A stretch of 64,000 nt of DNA, taken from the NCBI GenBank assembly GCA_021030905.1, contig JAGFMI010000010.1:310001-374000 (forward strand), in the 5' to 3' direction. The translations under genes and the position numbers were made by a program. The stretch is from Pyrenula massariospora (lineage: Eukaryota; Ascomycota; Eurotiomycetes; Pyrenulales; Pyrenulaceae). The notes below the pieces were generated by a model that worked only from the letters and a program-made list of their open reading frames with translations, was not told the DNA's origin and searched no databases. Positions 11,894 through 22,758 of the stretch are shown here, one piece after another. Position 1 is the stretch's first letter. Each line of letters opens with the position of its first letter.

Positions 11894-13262
11894 ATGCAAT
11901 TGAAAGAAAACGGTGACATTGTCACCACCCCACCTACAATTGATCCATTGAAGATCGAAGTGCCGAAGGCAAACAAGTCAATTTTCCCAGATGGACTCAA
12001 GACAAGCGGCCAGCATCCTCCTCTCCATCAGTATCTGCGGCCTTTTGGCGACTTTCCGAAGTCAATAAATGGCCCTACCGCGTGGAATGCGGAAGAATTT
12101 AGCGCTTCCCCAGAGAAATGGATCCATCGTTTCACCGCTGAAGAGATATCGGAGCTCGGATCAGCATCAGATCGTTTCCTAGAGACTGGAGAGAAGTTGG
12201 TAGCACTAAGCAAGGTCAGTAACTCGTCCTGCTGCAGAATTGGTCAGCTAAGATTATCCTATCAGTCAAAATTCCAGCTGCCTCAGATGCGTCCTCTTCT
12301 GGAGAGATACCGAAAGGAATGCACAGACGGCAAAGGCTTCGTTCTGTTCAAAGGCATCCCTGTAGATAAGTGGGGACGTGTCAAGGCCGCCGTGGCTTTC
12401 ATGGGCCTCTCTTTGCATTTTGGCAACCTTCTCACCCAGAATGCGGAAGGTCTCCTGCTCGGCCACATCACAGACCAAGGTCACGATCCAAATGAGGTGG
12501 AGAAAGTCAAGATCTCAAGAACAAACGCTCCGTAAGTTACGTTAAGACAATGATCAGGGCGGAAATCTGACCAGACCACGCAGGCAGCTCTTCCATACTG
12601 ACGAGTGTGACATTGTGAGCCTGCTGTGCTTAGCAACGGCAAAGGAAGGTGGACTGTCCACTATTGCTTCTGCGCACACTGTTTGGAACACACTTGTAAA
12701 AGCCGATATCGAAGCCGCAAAGACACTTGCTTCTCCCATATGGTATGTTGACCGCAAGGGTGAGCAAAGTGCCGGCGAAGAACCCTGGATCAAGACATCT
12801 GTCTTTCTGCTAGAGAGGGGATCAAGTGGTCGCGTATATGTCAAGTGAGTAATCATGCGCTTCTTCCCGGCCCTAACTCATATGGTCTCTTCCAGATTCG
12901 ACAGATCATTCGTGATCAGCCTCTCACGCTTCAGTGATAAAGGCGTTATACCGCCACTCTCACCAGCCCAGCTGCATGCAATGAATTTGCTAGAAAAGAC
13001 GTGTCAGGAGCTGGCGCTCCATATGGAGCTTGAAGTTGGAGATATACAGATGTGTTCATGCACGAGCGTTTTGCACGCGAGGTCCGGCTTTATCGATCAT
13101 GCTCCGCCCAGGCCACAGCGTCACCTTTTCCGTACATGGATCGCGACGCCGGAGTCTGAGGGAGGTTGGGCGCTACCATATCATGATAGCAAACATCCAA
13201 AGCGAGGCGGCATCCAAGTCGAGGACAACCCACCAGTTGCAGAGCCTTTGATAATTGGTTAA
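11894..13262 (+). CDS. TauD/TfdA-family Fe(II)/2-oxoglutarate dioxygenase
   Basis: Exons 11894-12214, 12266-12531, 12584-12844 and 12896-13262 join into 404 residues. The iron-binding HxD is in QLFHTDECD (His200, Asp202), the distal His is in SVLHARSG (His342), and the 2-oxoglutarate-anchoring Arg is in RHLFRTW (Arg361), so the metal and cosubstrate residues are all present. The N-terminal 120 residues (GPTAWNAEEF, HRFTAEEISEL) are typical of the fungal clavaminate-synthase-like branch of TauD. The cytosolic enzyme should hydroxylate or oxidatively cleave a small acid; the substrate is not known. An in-frame ATG at 11813 was rejected because a TATA box lies only 8 bases before it. The residues before the distal His (CSC) differ from the Asn-rich segment I would expect. 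The gene is convergent with the ABC transporter. Confidence 0.85.
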
Positions 13263-13688
13263 GATGAAAATAGACCGTGAGAGATGGATTGGGAAGAGGG
13301 GAAATGGACGATTTAAGCGGCGTGTTTTGGCAGCGGAACCTTTCCGTTCTCAGATTAGTTAATCGCGATCGGCGTGGCGCGCCGCAGAGAGGGGGAGGAT
13401 AGATGGCGCATGGATGTGAATGAAGATGACAGGGAAGGGAAAGCACTTGGAAGACGGGAGGACTTTTTCACATTGACAATGATGGTGAATTTTGGCTCCC
13501 GGGATGAATTGTCTAAAACCGTTCACAGATTTAGCCCGCTTGTAAATCTACTAACTGCTTCCCACAGACTAGCCCGTTGAAGAAAATGCCTTCTTATCGC
13601 TAGCGTTGAGATGGGTCTCAATGCCTCTAGGGACGCCCATTCCGTTGTTCCTTAACTCCAGTTTTATCTATGCCTTGAAACAATCCAC
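13263..13688. other. Convergent intergenic spacer
   Basis: It lies between the stops of the dioxygenase and the ABC transporter. Nothing is recognised beyond likely 3' UTRs. Confidence 0.4.
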
Positions 13689-16166
13689 CTACTCAGCGTT
13701 AGGTTGCCGTTCCTCGTTGACCACGCCCTCGATCTGTTTCGTCCACAGATCTTTGTACCTTCCACCTTGCTGTAAGAGGCTTTGATGCGTTCCCCTCTCC
13801 ACAATCCGACCATTGTGCATGACCAATATCCGATCTGCGCTCACGATCGTCGAAAGCCGGTGAGCAATCACAAACGTCGTCCGCGTCTTTCTCAGGCTAG
13901 CCAGGACGATCTGGATCTCCGACTCCGTCGCTGTATCGACTGCACTCGTTGCCTCATCGAGAATGAGAAGAGGCGGGTCCTTGAGAAACACTCGCGCGAT
14001 GGCCAGCCGTTGGATCTCACCGCCAGAAAGCTTGACACCATTCTCTCCAACCGTCGTATTATATCCGTCTGGGAAGGTGAGGATCTTTTTGTGGATGGCG
14101 GCGGCTTGGCAGGCGGCTTCGATCTCGCTGTCAGTGGCTGAGGGTCGGGCGTAACGGAGATTTTCTGTAATGGAGGCGTTGAACAAGAGCGGGTCCTGGG
14201 GGACTATGCCGAGAGCATTGCGGAGGGAGCTTAGCGTTACGTTGCGGATATCCTGTCCGTCGATTTTGATTTGCCCGGAACTGATATCGTAAAAGCGGAG
14301 TAGAAGCTTGGTGATGGTGGATTTTCCAGCGCCCGTCTCGCCGACCAGAGCGATGGTCTCTCCTGGTAAAGCAGAGAAGTCAACGTCTTCAATTATGGAT
14401 TTGCGAGAATCGTAGGAGAAAGAGACTTGCTCGAAGGCAACGTGACCTTTGATAGGTCCCAGGTCTTGGGCGGTTTCTCGGTCAACGACGGTTGGCTTAG
14501 TCTGAAGCAGATCAAGGAGACGCTCTGCATCAATCAAATCTGACAAAAGCCAGCGATAGTTCTTGGAGAGAAATGTCAGCGGCCAGATCAGTTTGTCCCA
14601 GTATTGGATAAGAAACACAAAGTCGCCAGTTGATGCGTAGCCACGAGAGATTTCGAGGAAAACTAGACATGAGATGCAGGCGAACGTCGTGGGTATGAAT
14701 ATTTCGAGGAGAGCGTCTATGTATATGCGGCGCTTACTCCAGGCTCGGTCCGCCTGAAGTTGCATCTCAACTGCTTTACCAAAGCGATGTCTCTCATAGG
14801 AGAACATGTTGAAATAACAAACGGTCTGCCACCCTTGCACAGCCTGGTGCATAGCTTTTGACTCGTTCCGTTGCGCCCGAGTGAGTTGCCGACGGTTGCT
14901 TGAATTCCAATTCGATGTTTTGACTTCTAGAGAAATGTAGATTACTGAAGAAACCACCATCGTAAGTGAAACGTAGACGGTAAATTTTGAGTAGAGGTAA
15001 ATGACCGCAATGAGTAGGTCCAGGATTGTTGGAACGATCTCTGTAACAGCCGTTTCAAGCACAGTCGTCAACGCTTCACCTTGCTCAACGGCTTTCATGA
15101 CTTCGGCAGAATCTCTCTCAGAGTGAAAATCCATCCCCAGGCTCATGACGTGTCCGAAAGCAGCATTCGTGATCTCTCGGTAAGAGAACTGTTTAATATA
15201 GATTTTAGCTAGCTCTTGAATAAGACCTATTCCGGATTCGTCATTTAGCAAATTCAGCACCAGCCAAATGGCCAGCGATCGATATGGAATTTGCTTCTCG
15301 GACAGTTCATCGACCACGATCCCGAGCTGGAGAGGTACGAGAATATTCAAAGCTCGATCGCCTAATAGGCAGAGAACACTGACTAAATAACAGAACTGTA
15401 CCTTACGGTCCCTTCGAGGAATCAAAAAGGGCAACAAGGTCGAGAAATCTTTCAAATACACCCACCAGCTCCCCGTTTCTTGAAGTCGCTGAGCACGAAA
15501 ACGCTTCATTCGGTCATCGCAGTCGGAATCGCTGTCAGAATCTTCCAGTCCACTTCCATCAGTGCTAATGTCTTCTGATATCGAGGACTCAACGAAGATT
15601 TCACTTCCGTAGGTGCTCACCCCAGTCATTGACGGGCTATGTTCGCTACGTAAGATCGGCTGAGCTTCAACTTCAGATGTTCTTTTGTCATCGAGCCACG
15701 AGCCGCCCGTTTGAATCAGAAGACCAACCAACACTAAAAGTCGAGCAACCTGACAGACTAGCTGGAGAGTCGGTGCTAAGCGGCCGAGGTCCTCAAAGGG
15801 GAAAACAGCTAAAAGCGGGATTTCGATTGCGATTGTGGCAAGAGACATTCCCCAGGTCTCGTACAAGATGTGATTTGACCGAATCCCAGTTCCACCCCAT
15901 ACAAATGTCAGAACGATCATGTGGATAAGGTGAGCCTGGGATCGGAGGTAGGCATGCTCTTGAATTGCAGTGATGATTCCTTCGATGACATAGCAAAAAG
16001 CAATGAAACCGATACAGAGAGCCGAGAGTCGGCGATGCCACCGAAATCCTTTATTTCTTCGCTTCTCGGGCTCTTGACGAATGAAACAGAAGAAAATAGT
16101 CACTACGGTTGCTACAAGAGCACAGCCGTAGTGTATGGCTTGAGAAGCTCCCGATCGCGGAATCAT
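13689..16166 (-). CDS. hmt1: Vacuolar half-size ABC transporter, HMT1-like
   Basis: A single exon encodes 825 residues. About five N-terminal transmembrane helices (residues 10-155) precede an acidic Ser/Asp-rich linker (190-220), a six-helix transmembrane domain (about 255-540) and one nucleotide-binding domain. The latter has Walker A GETGAGKS (609-616), Q-loop PQDPLLF, signature LSGGE (713-717), Walker B LLILDEATSAVD (733-744) and H-loop His769. The extra N-terminal helices with one ABC half is the layout of HMT1/ABCB6 transporters. These move phytochelatin- or glutathione-type conjugates into the vacuole and give heavy-metal tolerance in fission yeast. All catalytic motifs are intact. Lack of introns over 2.5 kb is unusual among its neighbours. 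It is convergent with the dioxygenase, leaving about 425 bases between stops. Confidence 0.9.
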   Translation of the reverse strand: MIPRSGASQAIHYGCALVATVVTIFFCFIRQEPEKRRNKGFRWHRRLSALCIGFIAFCYVIEGIITAIQEHAYLRSQAHLIHMIVLTFVWGGTGIRSNHILYETWGMSLATIAIEIPLLAVFPFEDLGRLAPTLQLVCQVARLLVLVGLLIQTGGSWLDDKRTSEVEAQPILRSEHSPSMTGVSTYGSEIFVESSISEDISTDGSGLEDSDSDSDCDDRMKRFRAQRLQETGSWWVYLKDFSTLLPFLIPRRDRKVQFCYLVSVLCLLGDRALNILVPLQLGIVVDELSEKQIPYRSLAIWLVLNLLNDESGIGLIQELAKIYIKQFSYREITNAAFGHVMSLGMDFHSERDSAEVMKAVEQGEALTTVLETAVTEIVPTILDLLIAVIYLYSKFTVYVSLTMVVSSVIYISLEVKTSNWNSSNRRQLTRAQRNESKAMHQAVQGWQTVCYFNMFSYERHRFGKAVEMQLQADRAWSKRRIYIDALLEIFIPTTFACISCLVFLEISRGYASTGDFVFLIQYWDKLIWPLTFLSKNYRWLLSDLIDAERLLDLLQTKPTVVDRETAQDLGPIKGHVAFEQVSFSYDSRKSIIEDVDFSALPGETIALVGETGAGKSTITKLLLRFYDISSGQIKIDGQDIRNVTLSSLRNALGIVPQDPLLFNASITENLRYARPSATDSEIEAACQAAAIHKKILTFPDGYNTTVGENGVKLSGGEIQRLAIARVFLKDPPLLILDEATSAVDTATESEIQIVLASLRKTRTTFVIAHRLSTIVSADRILVMHNGRIVERGTHQSLLQQGGRYKDLWTKQIEGVVNEERQPNAE

Positions 16167-17408
16167 AATGTCTGAAACGTAAAGAGGAAAAGCGAGGAAC
16201 CACGCTCTAGAAACGGCGGCGAAGAAGAGATCGTTGTTATAGATTCAATTTTATTAGACAGCCTTGTGGGAACCTGCTTCTGGTTAGCCGCTATGACTCG
16301 ATAATATCGTCTATTATGTATTAGTCCAGAAGGTCCGCACTCAGCCTCAGCCATGACTCATGGCATGCTATCTCCAGTCATTTCAATGCGTGGAAACTCA
16401 CACATTCATGACATGTTCCAGGGTCTAGCTGGTGCCTGAGAGAAATCTTGGAGACGTCGCATCGCGTTCAGAGAGGTTCGAGTCAGCATCTAAGAAGGGT
16501 CCTCGATGATTGACCCAATGACTATTACAGCACAGTCACATCACAGAACCTTGGCGCGATTCCTTCAGTGTCAGCAGTAGAAAGAGATAATCGAATGATT
16601 TCAACGAGTGCGACATACGACGATGATGCGTTGGACTTGTAATGCATGAAAGCGCTGTCAGACTCATTTTAACCTACAGGGAAGAATGCAAGGATGAGGA
16701 CCAAGTGACGGAACACCGAAGTACCTGTATGCGCCCGCCTGGTGCACGGTCCCAGCTCGTACACACCAAAATTTACAACAATTTTTCGAGCTCAAACATT
16801 TTCAAGAAGATTTTCACCTGTTTATTTACTTGTCTAAGCGTTTGTCAATATTCGAAACAGGTTCTTAGACTGCTTTTGGAGCCTAATTGGCAGCACTCCC
16901 TCACCCGCCGCAGAAAACAATTTGAGCCACGCGATAACTAATTATGGGAAGTAAAGCGAGAATTAGTTGACGAGGCTGGGTGACAGAAGTCGTGGCCGGC
17001 CTCTAGGCTCTTCAGGCTGATTATTGGTTGGTAGGGGGGCCACGATTTCAGTCACCCAGCCTCGTGAGTGATGGGCTGACTAGCGTACAAATACCCAGGT
17101 CGACGCGAGAATGGCGCATAGAACTTCTTGACTGCAGCAGCCGGGCTATGTAGGGGGATAAACCTTCCGTTACATAATGCATTCAGCAGGCTGATTCCTA
17201 AGTATGCTAGCTACATCAAGCTTGCTCCGAGTTACTTCTTTGATGGGCTAATAGAGTAGTAGGTATGAGGTACAGTATTAAGGTAAATATGGTCGGTAAT
17301 AGCTACTTGAAAATGGAGCGTCAAACACGTTCTACAGACCCTACGTTGCCGACAACATTACCTCATTATTAAAGCTCCGCCCCGTACTTTGCACCCTCCC
17401 TGAGAAGG
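16167..17408. other. ABC transporter promoter side and repeat element
   Basis: It holds the upstream region of the HMT1-like gene and the 94-bp inverted-repeat element at 16971-17064; no gene was supported. Confidence 0.4.
16971..17064. repeat. Short inverted-repeat element 1 (94 bp, MITE-like)
   Basis: Two 27-base arms, 16971-16997 and 17038-17064, are reverse complements with two mismatches. They start CGAGGCTGGGTGA and enclose a 40-base centre. TGA flanks both ends as a direct repeat (16968-16970 and 17065-17067), a possible 3-base target-site duplication. The left arm matches the left arm of the element at 18934-19003 at 23 of 27 positions. Confidence 0.6.
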
Positions 17409-18080
17409 TCAAGTGCAAGAAGTGCATCTCGTAAACGAACCATCACTCTGATCCCTCACCGAGCAAAAGCTATTCGGATCTCCGGCCATCGTACATCTGT
17501 ATGGACACCATCTCAGCTCCGGAGTCCCATACTGCTCACTGCAGCTCCCAAAGGACAGGCTAAAATTGTTTGGCAGGCTCGGCGGCTCAAAAACCACCCG
17601 CGGACTACTGCACTGCGGCACACACGCCTCGCAAAGTTCAAATGTGCCCGTATCGTTGGTGGAGCTGCACACGTCGAAGGGAACCTGGGCCTCGCCGCAG
17701 ATGAACTTGCAGTTGGCGGAGCGCATGCCCGCTTGACCACAGGGGCTCGGACGGTAGGTAGGGTTAGTGAAATAGGCGACGGGATCGAGCGGTGTGCAAC
17801 CGGTGTTGTAGTCGGCGGGTTTGTTAGGAACGACGCATTCAACGCAGTTGAGGCCGACGCTGATCAGGGTGGTGGCGTCCCGTTGGTTGTAGCAATTTGG
17901 TTCGAGGGAGCCGGAGGCGTCGAGACAGCGATACGGGCAGGCTTTGACTTGAGCGGCGGAGTAGCCGCATGGGTAGAAGGGCTGCGCGGTGCCGTTGGGA
18001 TAGGTGGGCGGGGGTGGCGTGAGAGAGTAGGTCGGGGAGAGAAGCGGGAACAAGGGCAGTAGAAGTGAGAGCCGGTGCAT
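17409..18080 (-). CDS. Secreted cysteine-rich protein with three six-Cys repeats
   Basis: The protein has 223 residues with one exon. The ATG at 18080 was chosen because it opens directly into a signal peptide (MHRLSLLLPLFPLLSP); a longer frame upstream has only a GTG. The mature part holds 20 cysteines, 18 of them in three consecutive units of the pattern C-x9-11-C-x3-C-x9-10-C-x11-15-C-x2-C. Units 1 and 3 share CPYRC, while unit 2 has CKFIC. The linkers between units each carry one extra cysteine. Several N-x-S/T sites are present. I recognise no named family. A small, secreted, disulfide-rich repeat protein could be a cell-wall protein or a host-interaction protein, but nothing here shows which. 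The gene lies between two related inverted-repeat elements and has a TATA box about 100 bases upstream of its start. Confidence 0.75.
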   Translation of the reverse strand: MHRLSLLLPLFPLLSPTYSLTPPPPTYPNGTAQPFYPCGYSAAQVKACPYRCLDASGSLEPNCYNQRDATTLISVGLNCVECVVPNKPADYNTGCTPLDPVAYFTNPTYRPSPCGQAGMRSANCKFICGEAQVPFDVCSSTNDTGTFELCEACVPQCSSPRVVFEPPSLPNNFSLSFGSCSEQYGTPELRWCPYRCTMAGDPNSFCSVRDQSDGSFTRCTSCT

Positions 18081-18177
18081 GATCCTTGCTGTAAGTGTGA
18101 AATGGATAGAAGGGCTCACCTCAAAGGTTAGGAGGTGGATGCAGAGATATGATGACTGTGGAACGTGGGGTAGGGCC

Positions 18178-18184
18178 TATATAA
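18178..18184 (-). promoter_or_regulatory. TATA box of the cysteine-rich protein gene
   Basis: TATATAA on the plus strand (TTATATA on the coding strand) lies about 100 bases upstream of the chosen ATG at 18080, the spacing expected with a roughly 70-base leader. It supports that start. Confidence 0.4.
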
Positions 18185-18933
18185 TGACTTCTCATGTTGT
18201 TACTGGGGAAAGCGATGCCGTCCACCATTTGCTTAGGTCAGAAAAAGCTTCCTTTAAGGAGAGCTTATTTGATAGCCTGCCGTTGTAGTCGATGAAAGCG
18301 ATGTAGTTTGCAGCCTTCGTGCTAAAACTGGAAAATTCACGAGGCGGACCCTGCAAAGAGGCTCACATGGAGTTCCCATGATGCATGCTCTGTGCAAGTG
18401 CTGTCTGCGAGTGGTCAGGTTTTCAGGGTTTACGAACCCGGCGCATTGCGTCGCGGAGGTGATTGGCTTGGAGTTGCCTCAATGCACGCGTATGCAGGTC
18501 GAGAATAGGTAGCTCTGCTAAGAAGATCACATTCCCCGCGCAAACGGCCTTGAAGAGCTGTTGACTTTGGCTGTAAACGCGGGACGAAGTAAGCAATCCA
18601 CCTCGGGTGGCTGAACTTGTGAAACTTATCTTATCATGGCCGCCGACGAACGTTCTAGATAGGCGACGAGCGGCACCCCAGGCCTGAGCAAATGACGCTA
18701 AACTGCAGAAAGCGACGCCCACGCCATGTCCAATGATGGAGATGAAAGTTAATTAGATTAGATTTCCCTGTGCATGCGACTTCTAAGAGCAGGGTGTGGT
18801 GTGATGAAGACCGGGCATGCTGCTGTAAATGAAGGAGTTGGAAATGGTTCAATTTATTGCTCGTTCCTAGTTGAGCTTTAGGGCTAGGGCTCGGGCTTGG
18901 CACGCGTGGGGCGACTTCTCTGGCGGATTCCAT

Positions 18934-19003
18934 CGAGGCTGGGGGAGAGAGGCCGTGGCCGATCGTTTTGGTGTGTTACGCCGTGTGCCATCCCCCAGCC
19001 TCG
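18934..19003. repeat. Short inverted-repeat element 2 (70 bp, MITE-like)
   Basis: The ends are a perfect 13-base inverted repeat beginning CGAGGCTGGGGGA. CAT flanks both sides as a direct repeat (18931-18933 and 19004-19006). The left arm is clearly related to the arms of the 94-bp element at 16971-17064; the right arm diverges after 13 bases. A shared terminus plus a different 3-base flank at each copy argues for transposition over a chance palindrome. Confidence 0.55.
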
Positions 19004-20073
19004 CATCGGGGCCCGCGGCTGATATTCGGCAGTCGTCAAATTCTCGCCGGCCGTGCTGTGGGGTACACCTTGCCATTGTTTCACAGATTCGTAATTGCAG
19101 CTCAATGCCATTGGCAACCTAAATGATCCTGCCTCTCCATTACATCATTTTTCGCATGATGCGCCAGAATCGGCAACCTCTAGAGCCCGTTCTGGCGGTC
19201 AATGGCAGCCTTGGGGCTTAGACCCTCGCATCCACATCCGTCAGTGTAGAAGGGCTTCGTAGTGTTGAACGACGCCTGACAAGAGCCAGACTGATATCTT
19301 TTCACCTATAGTCGAAGAAAGTCTCACATTTGTAGCCTTATCTGCTGACCCAATTCGATTCAGACCACTTAACAGTTGGAACTGTCGTTCTCAGAGTAGC
19401 ACGTTTTCGCCGCAGCAGAAGGTTCCAAGCTGATCACTGGACTACTTTAGGCATCAAGTACTGACAGTGAAGTGGTCGACGAAATTACCTCAGTGCTTCT
19501 CTACATACTTTTCCAAATGAACAATGATTCGACTCTGGGGATGATTCCGCTCAGCAAATCCGCCTACAAAGCTTAAAATTATCAATAATCCCGCAACATG
19601 TCATTTTCAACGCCGCGAGGTTTCACAGAGAGGATTCTTGTGCAACACTAAGCCCTCGCGGTGCCAAGACGCCTTGTAGTCTTACATGCCTCGCTTCAGC
19701 AAATTCTTGACAGGGGTGAGGACCGATGGGATCCGGGCAGCCGAAGGAAGCGTGGCTCTTACGCAGGAACAAGTGGACAAAAGCAAGGTACTCATCTGCT
19801 TGAAATATTTTTACGAAGGGTCATCCTCCTCACGGTTGCTTGGCTTTAATCTCAGCACAAGGTACTTAAGGAGGTATTCAGTAAGCGACCATTCGAGACT
19901 GCACAGACCACACATCAGGCGGCCGCTCACTAAATACCCGTTCGAGCAACATCAGCCACCACCATCACTTCCAATCAATCAGAGCAACCTCCGTTGAGAG
20001 TGGCTTCAGATAAATACTAGAAATATATCCTTTTCTACTCCTCGCTCTATCAATTTCTTTTCAGTCCATCACG

Positions 20074-22338
20074 ATGCGTTTCGTCAAATTTCTGTGCTCT
20101 CCACTCACCACAGCCCTTTTAGTCCATAATGTCGCCTTCGCCACCCCTATCCTGAACATCAAGAGGCAGACTGTTGAGTTAGAATATGACTTCATCATCG
20201 CTGGAGGTACCACGTAATCTGCAGCTTCTAGCTAGTACCAAATACTTACCTTGATATATAGGTGGAACAACCGGCCTAGTTTTGGCCAACCGTCTTTCCG
20301 AATCTGGTAATCAAAAGATTCTCGTGCTTGAAGCTGGACCAAGTCCGGAGGTCGTGTCTGCATACATGACTCCGGGTGGTAACCAGTTCCTGGCAGGTAC
20401 GCTCAGATGCCAAGAATGCGATCGGTGGTCTTAAACAGGGTACAGGTACTGCAATCGATTGGGGCTTTTATACTGTACCCCAGCCACAACTTAACAATCG
20501 AATACTTCCATACCACCGTAGGTCTCCTGTTAAATGTTCCTTTTTCTTTGACAAAAGTCCCAATCTCCCGATCCAGCTAACAGAGAATAGGTGGAAGAGC
20601 GCTCGGCGGAAGCTCTGTTACCAATGGTTTGTCCTCCCCTTTTATCTGATGTGATGTTGTCGAGTTGACCATCGCTGGCCAGGATTGTACTATGGACGAG
20701 GTAGTGCTAGCGTGTATGACCAATGGGTTGAGTTGGGCAACCCTGGGTGGGGATGGAATGACTTATATCCCTTATCAGTCAAGGTACAAGGAGCACGGAA
20801 TCTTCCTCACAAGCACCTAACAAAAATTATAGCACACCCATTTCAACCCGCCCAACCTGAACAATGGCTTTGATCACAGCTATGAGACCTGGGATCCTAG
20901 CGCATATTCTGGGGGGCCATTGGAGATCGGATTCCAGGGCTACGTGCCAGACAGCAATGTCGGCTTTATCGAAGCCATGGAGGCCGTCAACGTACCGATC
21001 GTCAATGACCTCAACACCGGCAACAATACGTAAACTTCCCCATTTGCCTGTTGAATTTATGAATTTGTGCTGATTCTTAAAACTTTCAGAGGTGTCAAGC
21101 AAGGCACTGGCTGCTTGGACAGCCGCTTCCGGCGGAGCTCGAGCTACGATTCATTTTATAAACAAGCCGCTAACCGCACTAATCTAAACGTCTTGTACTT
21201 TGCACCTGTTCAGTCTATCGTTACTTCAAAAACGAACGGATCGATAAAGGCCACTGGGATCGTCTTCGTTGATGAGCCCGCAGGCCTGGAGCACACTGTC
21301 AGCGCAAGAAAGGAAGTTATTCTTAGTATGGGTGCATTTCATTCCCCACAGCTTTTAATGATCTCGGTATATCTCCTTCGTCAAATATAGTGTATAAGCT
21401 ACTAATAAGGATAGGGCATCGGACCGTCTTCGCAGTTAAATGATTTTGGCATTGCCCCAGTTCTCATCAATGAAAACGTCGGGCAGCATATGAACGATCA
21501 CTCGGTCTTCAGCATCTATGCAACTGTCACGCCCGATGCCTCGACAAGCTCTATGAGTGCAAATTCGTCCGCGCTAGAAGCCGCCCAAGCCGAATTCTAT
21601 TCCAACCTTCAAGGTCCGTATACTGCTCCCTCAGGCATCACCAATGGGTTTCAACAACTCTCAAACGCTGAACTCAAATCCATTGGCGCCGAAGAAATCA
21701 TCAACCAAGGCTTGACCAATCGGTCCCACATTGAATACCTCTATGAATCCGTCTTCTACCCCAGTGGTCCCACCTTTACTGCCCAAAGAGGCGCGACCGC
21801 CTCAGTTCCCTACTACACCCCTCAATCGAATCTAAGCTATGTTTCCCTCACGGCGTCTGGTCTCGTTGCCCTCTCCCGCGGCAACGTAACTCTCAAATCC
21901 TCCTCAACGTCTGATGCCCCTAACATCAATCCGAACTACTACGCCGATCCTACCGACCGCAAAATCGCCATCGCCAGTTTCAAATACCTCCGAAAAATCC
22001 TCGCACATCCCGCCCTTTCAAAATTCACTACTGGCCCTCATAATGGCGAAGTGTCCCCCGGCTTCGACAGGATTCCCGCGGACGCCGACGATGATACGAT
22101 CTTTGACTACATCGTTGCAAACACGATTCCCAACTGGCATGCGAGTGGGACAAACCAAATGAGACCGCTTAAGGATGGTGGAGTGGTGGATCCTAGGTTG
22201 AAGGTTTATGGCGTTAGCGGCCTAAGGGTGGTGGATTGTAGTATTATTCCCCTGTTGCCAGATGTGAACATCCAAGGGCCGGTTTTTATGCTTGCGGAGA
22301 AAGGGGCAGCATTGATAAGGGAGGATTGGGGGTTTTGA
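20074..22338 (+). CDS. Secreted FAD-dependent GMC oxidoreductase
   Basis: Eight exons give 624 residues: 20074-20206, 20262-20396, 20446-20517, 20591-20626, 20683-20783, 20833-21029, 21090-21366 and 21415-22338. Phases agree at every junction. A signal peptide (about residues 1-23) is followed by the dinucleotide-binding DFIIAGGGTTGLVLANRL, GRALGGSSVTNGLYYGRGS (GMC signature 1 region) and EVILSMGAFHSPQLL (signature 2). The catalytic His559 lies in NWHASGTNQM and Asn602 in DVNIQGPVFMLAEKGA. This is the AA3 family of glucose, aryl-alcohol and related oxidases or dehydrogenases, which oxidise a primary alcohol or sugar outside the cell. The His/Asn pair at the active site is normal for part of the family. 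It lies 420 bases upstream of the Zn2Cys6 regulator in the same direction, suggesting joint control. Confidence 0.9.
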
Positions 22339-22758
22339 CCTCTTCCCATGTCATTTCCATTAATCTGATCGCCTCACGCACTGGAAAGAGTGAGTTTAAA
22401 GGTGACTGTGAGACTAGAATAATTGGCGTCGCTGATGATAGGACTGCGTTGGACTCGAGCGACTGCAATGAGTGCTATGAATTCATATTTTACAAGATGC
22501 TGCATTTCGACGTCTTGTTTTGTAACTCACAAATAAAGCTTGCACTGGATGTTTGGTTTGGATCTAGGTTGATCTATCAGTTCAAAGGCATCCGATCGAT
22601 GCCAGAGCAATTTTGTGCTCTGAGGCCGCATGGCGTATCTTGACTCTGGGGCAGAGGCGCCAAGCCCCGAAAGAAGAATGTTATTCCGGCACGGACCATG
22701 CGTAACCAACACATCTCCTACGAGACCGTGCTCATGAAGAGACTCGAAAGAAAGGATT
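22339..22758. other. Spacer between GMC oxidoreductase and Zn2Cys6 regulator
   Basis: 420 bases in the same orientation as both genes. No gene or clear operator was recognised. Confidence 0.4.

Larger units (their letters stand above)
18081..20073. other. Intergenic region upstream of the GMC oxidoreductase
   Basis: It holds the TATA box of the cysteine-rich gene, the 70-bp inverted-repeat element and the GMC promoter. Frames at 18423-18722 and 18871-19122 are unrecognised. Confidence 0.4.

Noticed and set aside
16971-17064. Rho-independent-type terminator
   Set aside because: The hairpin is long and perfect enough, but the organism is eukaryotic and a related flanked copy occurs at 18934, so a mobile element fits better.
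18423-18933. Minus-strand frames of about 100 codons
   Set aside because: They lack recognisable motifs and a convincing ATG, and overlap the 3' flank of a repeat-bearing region.
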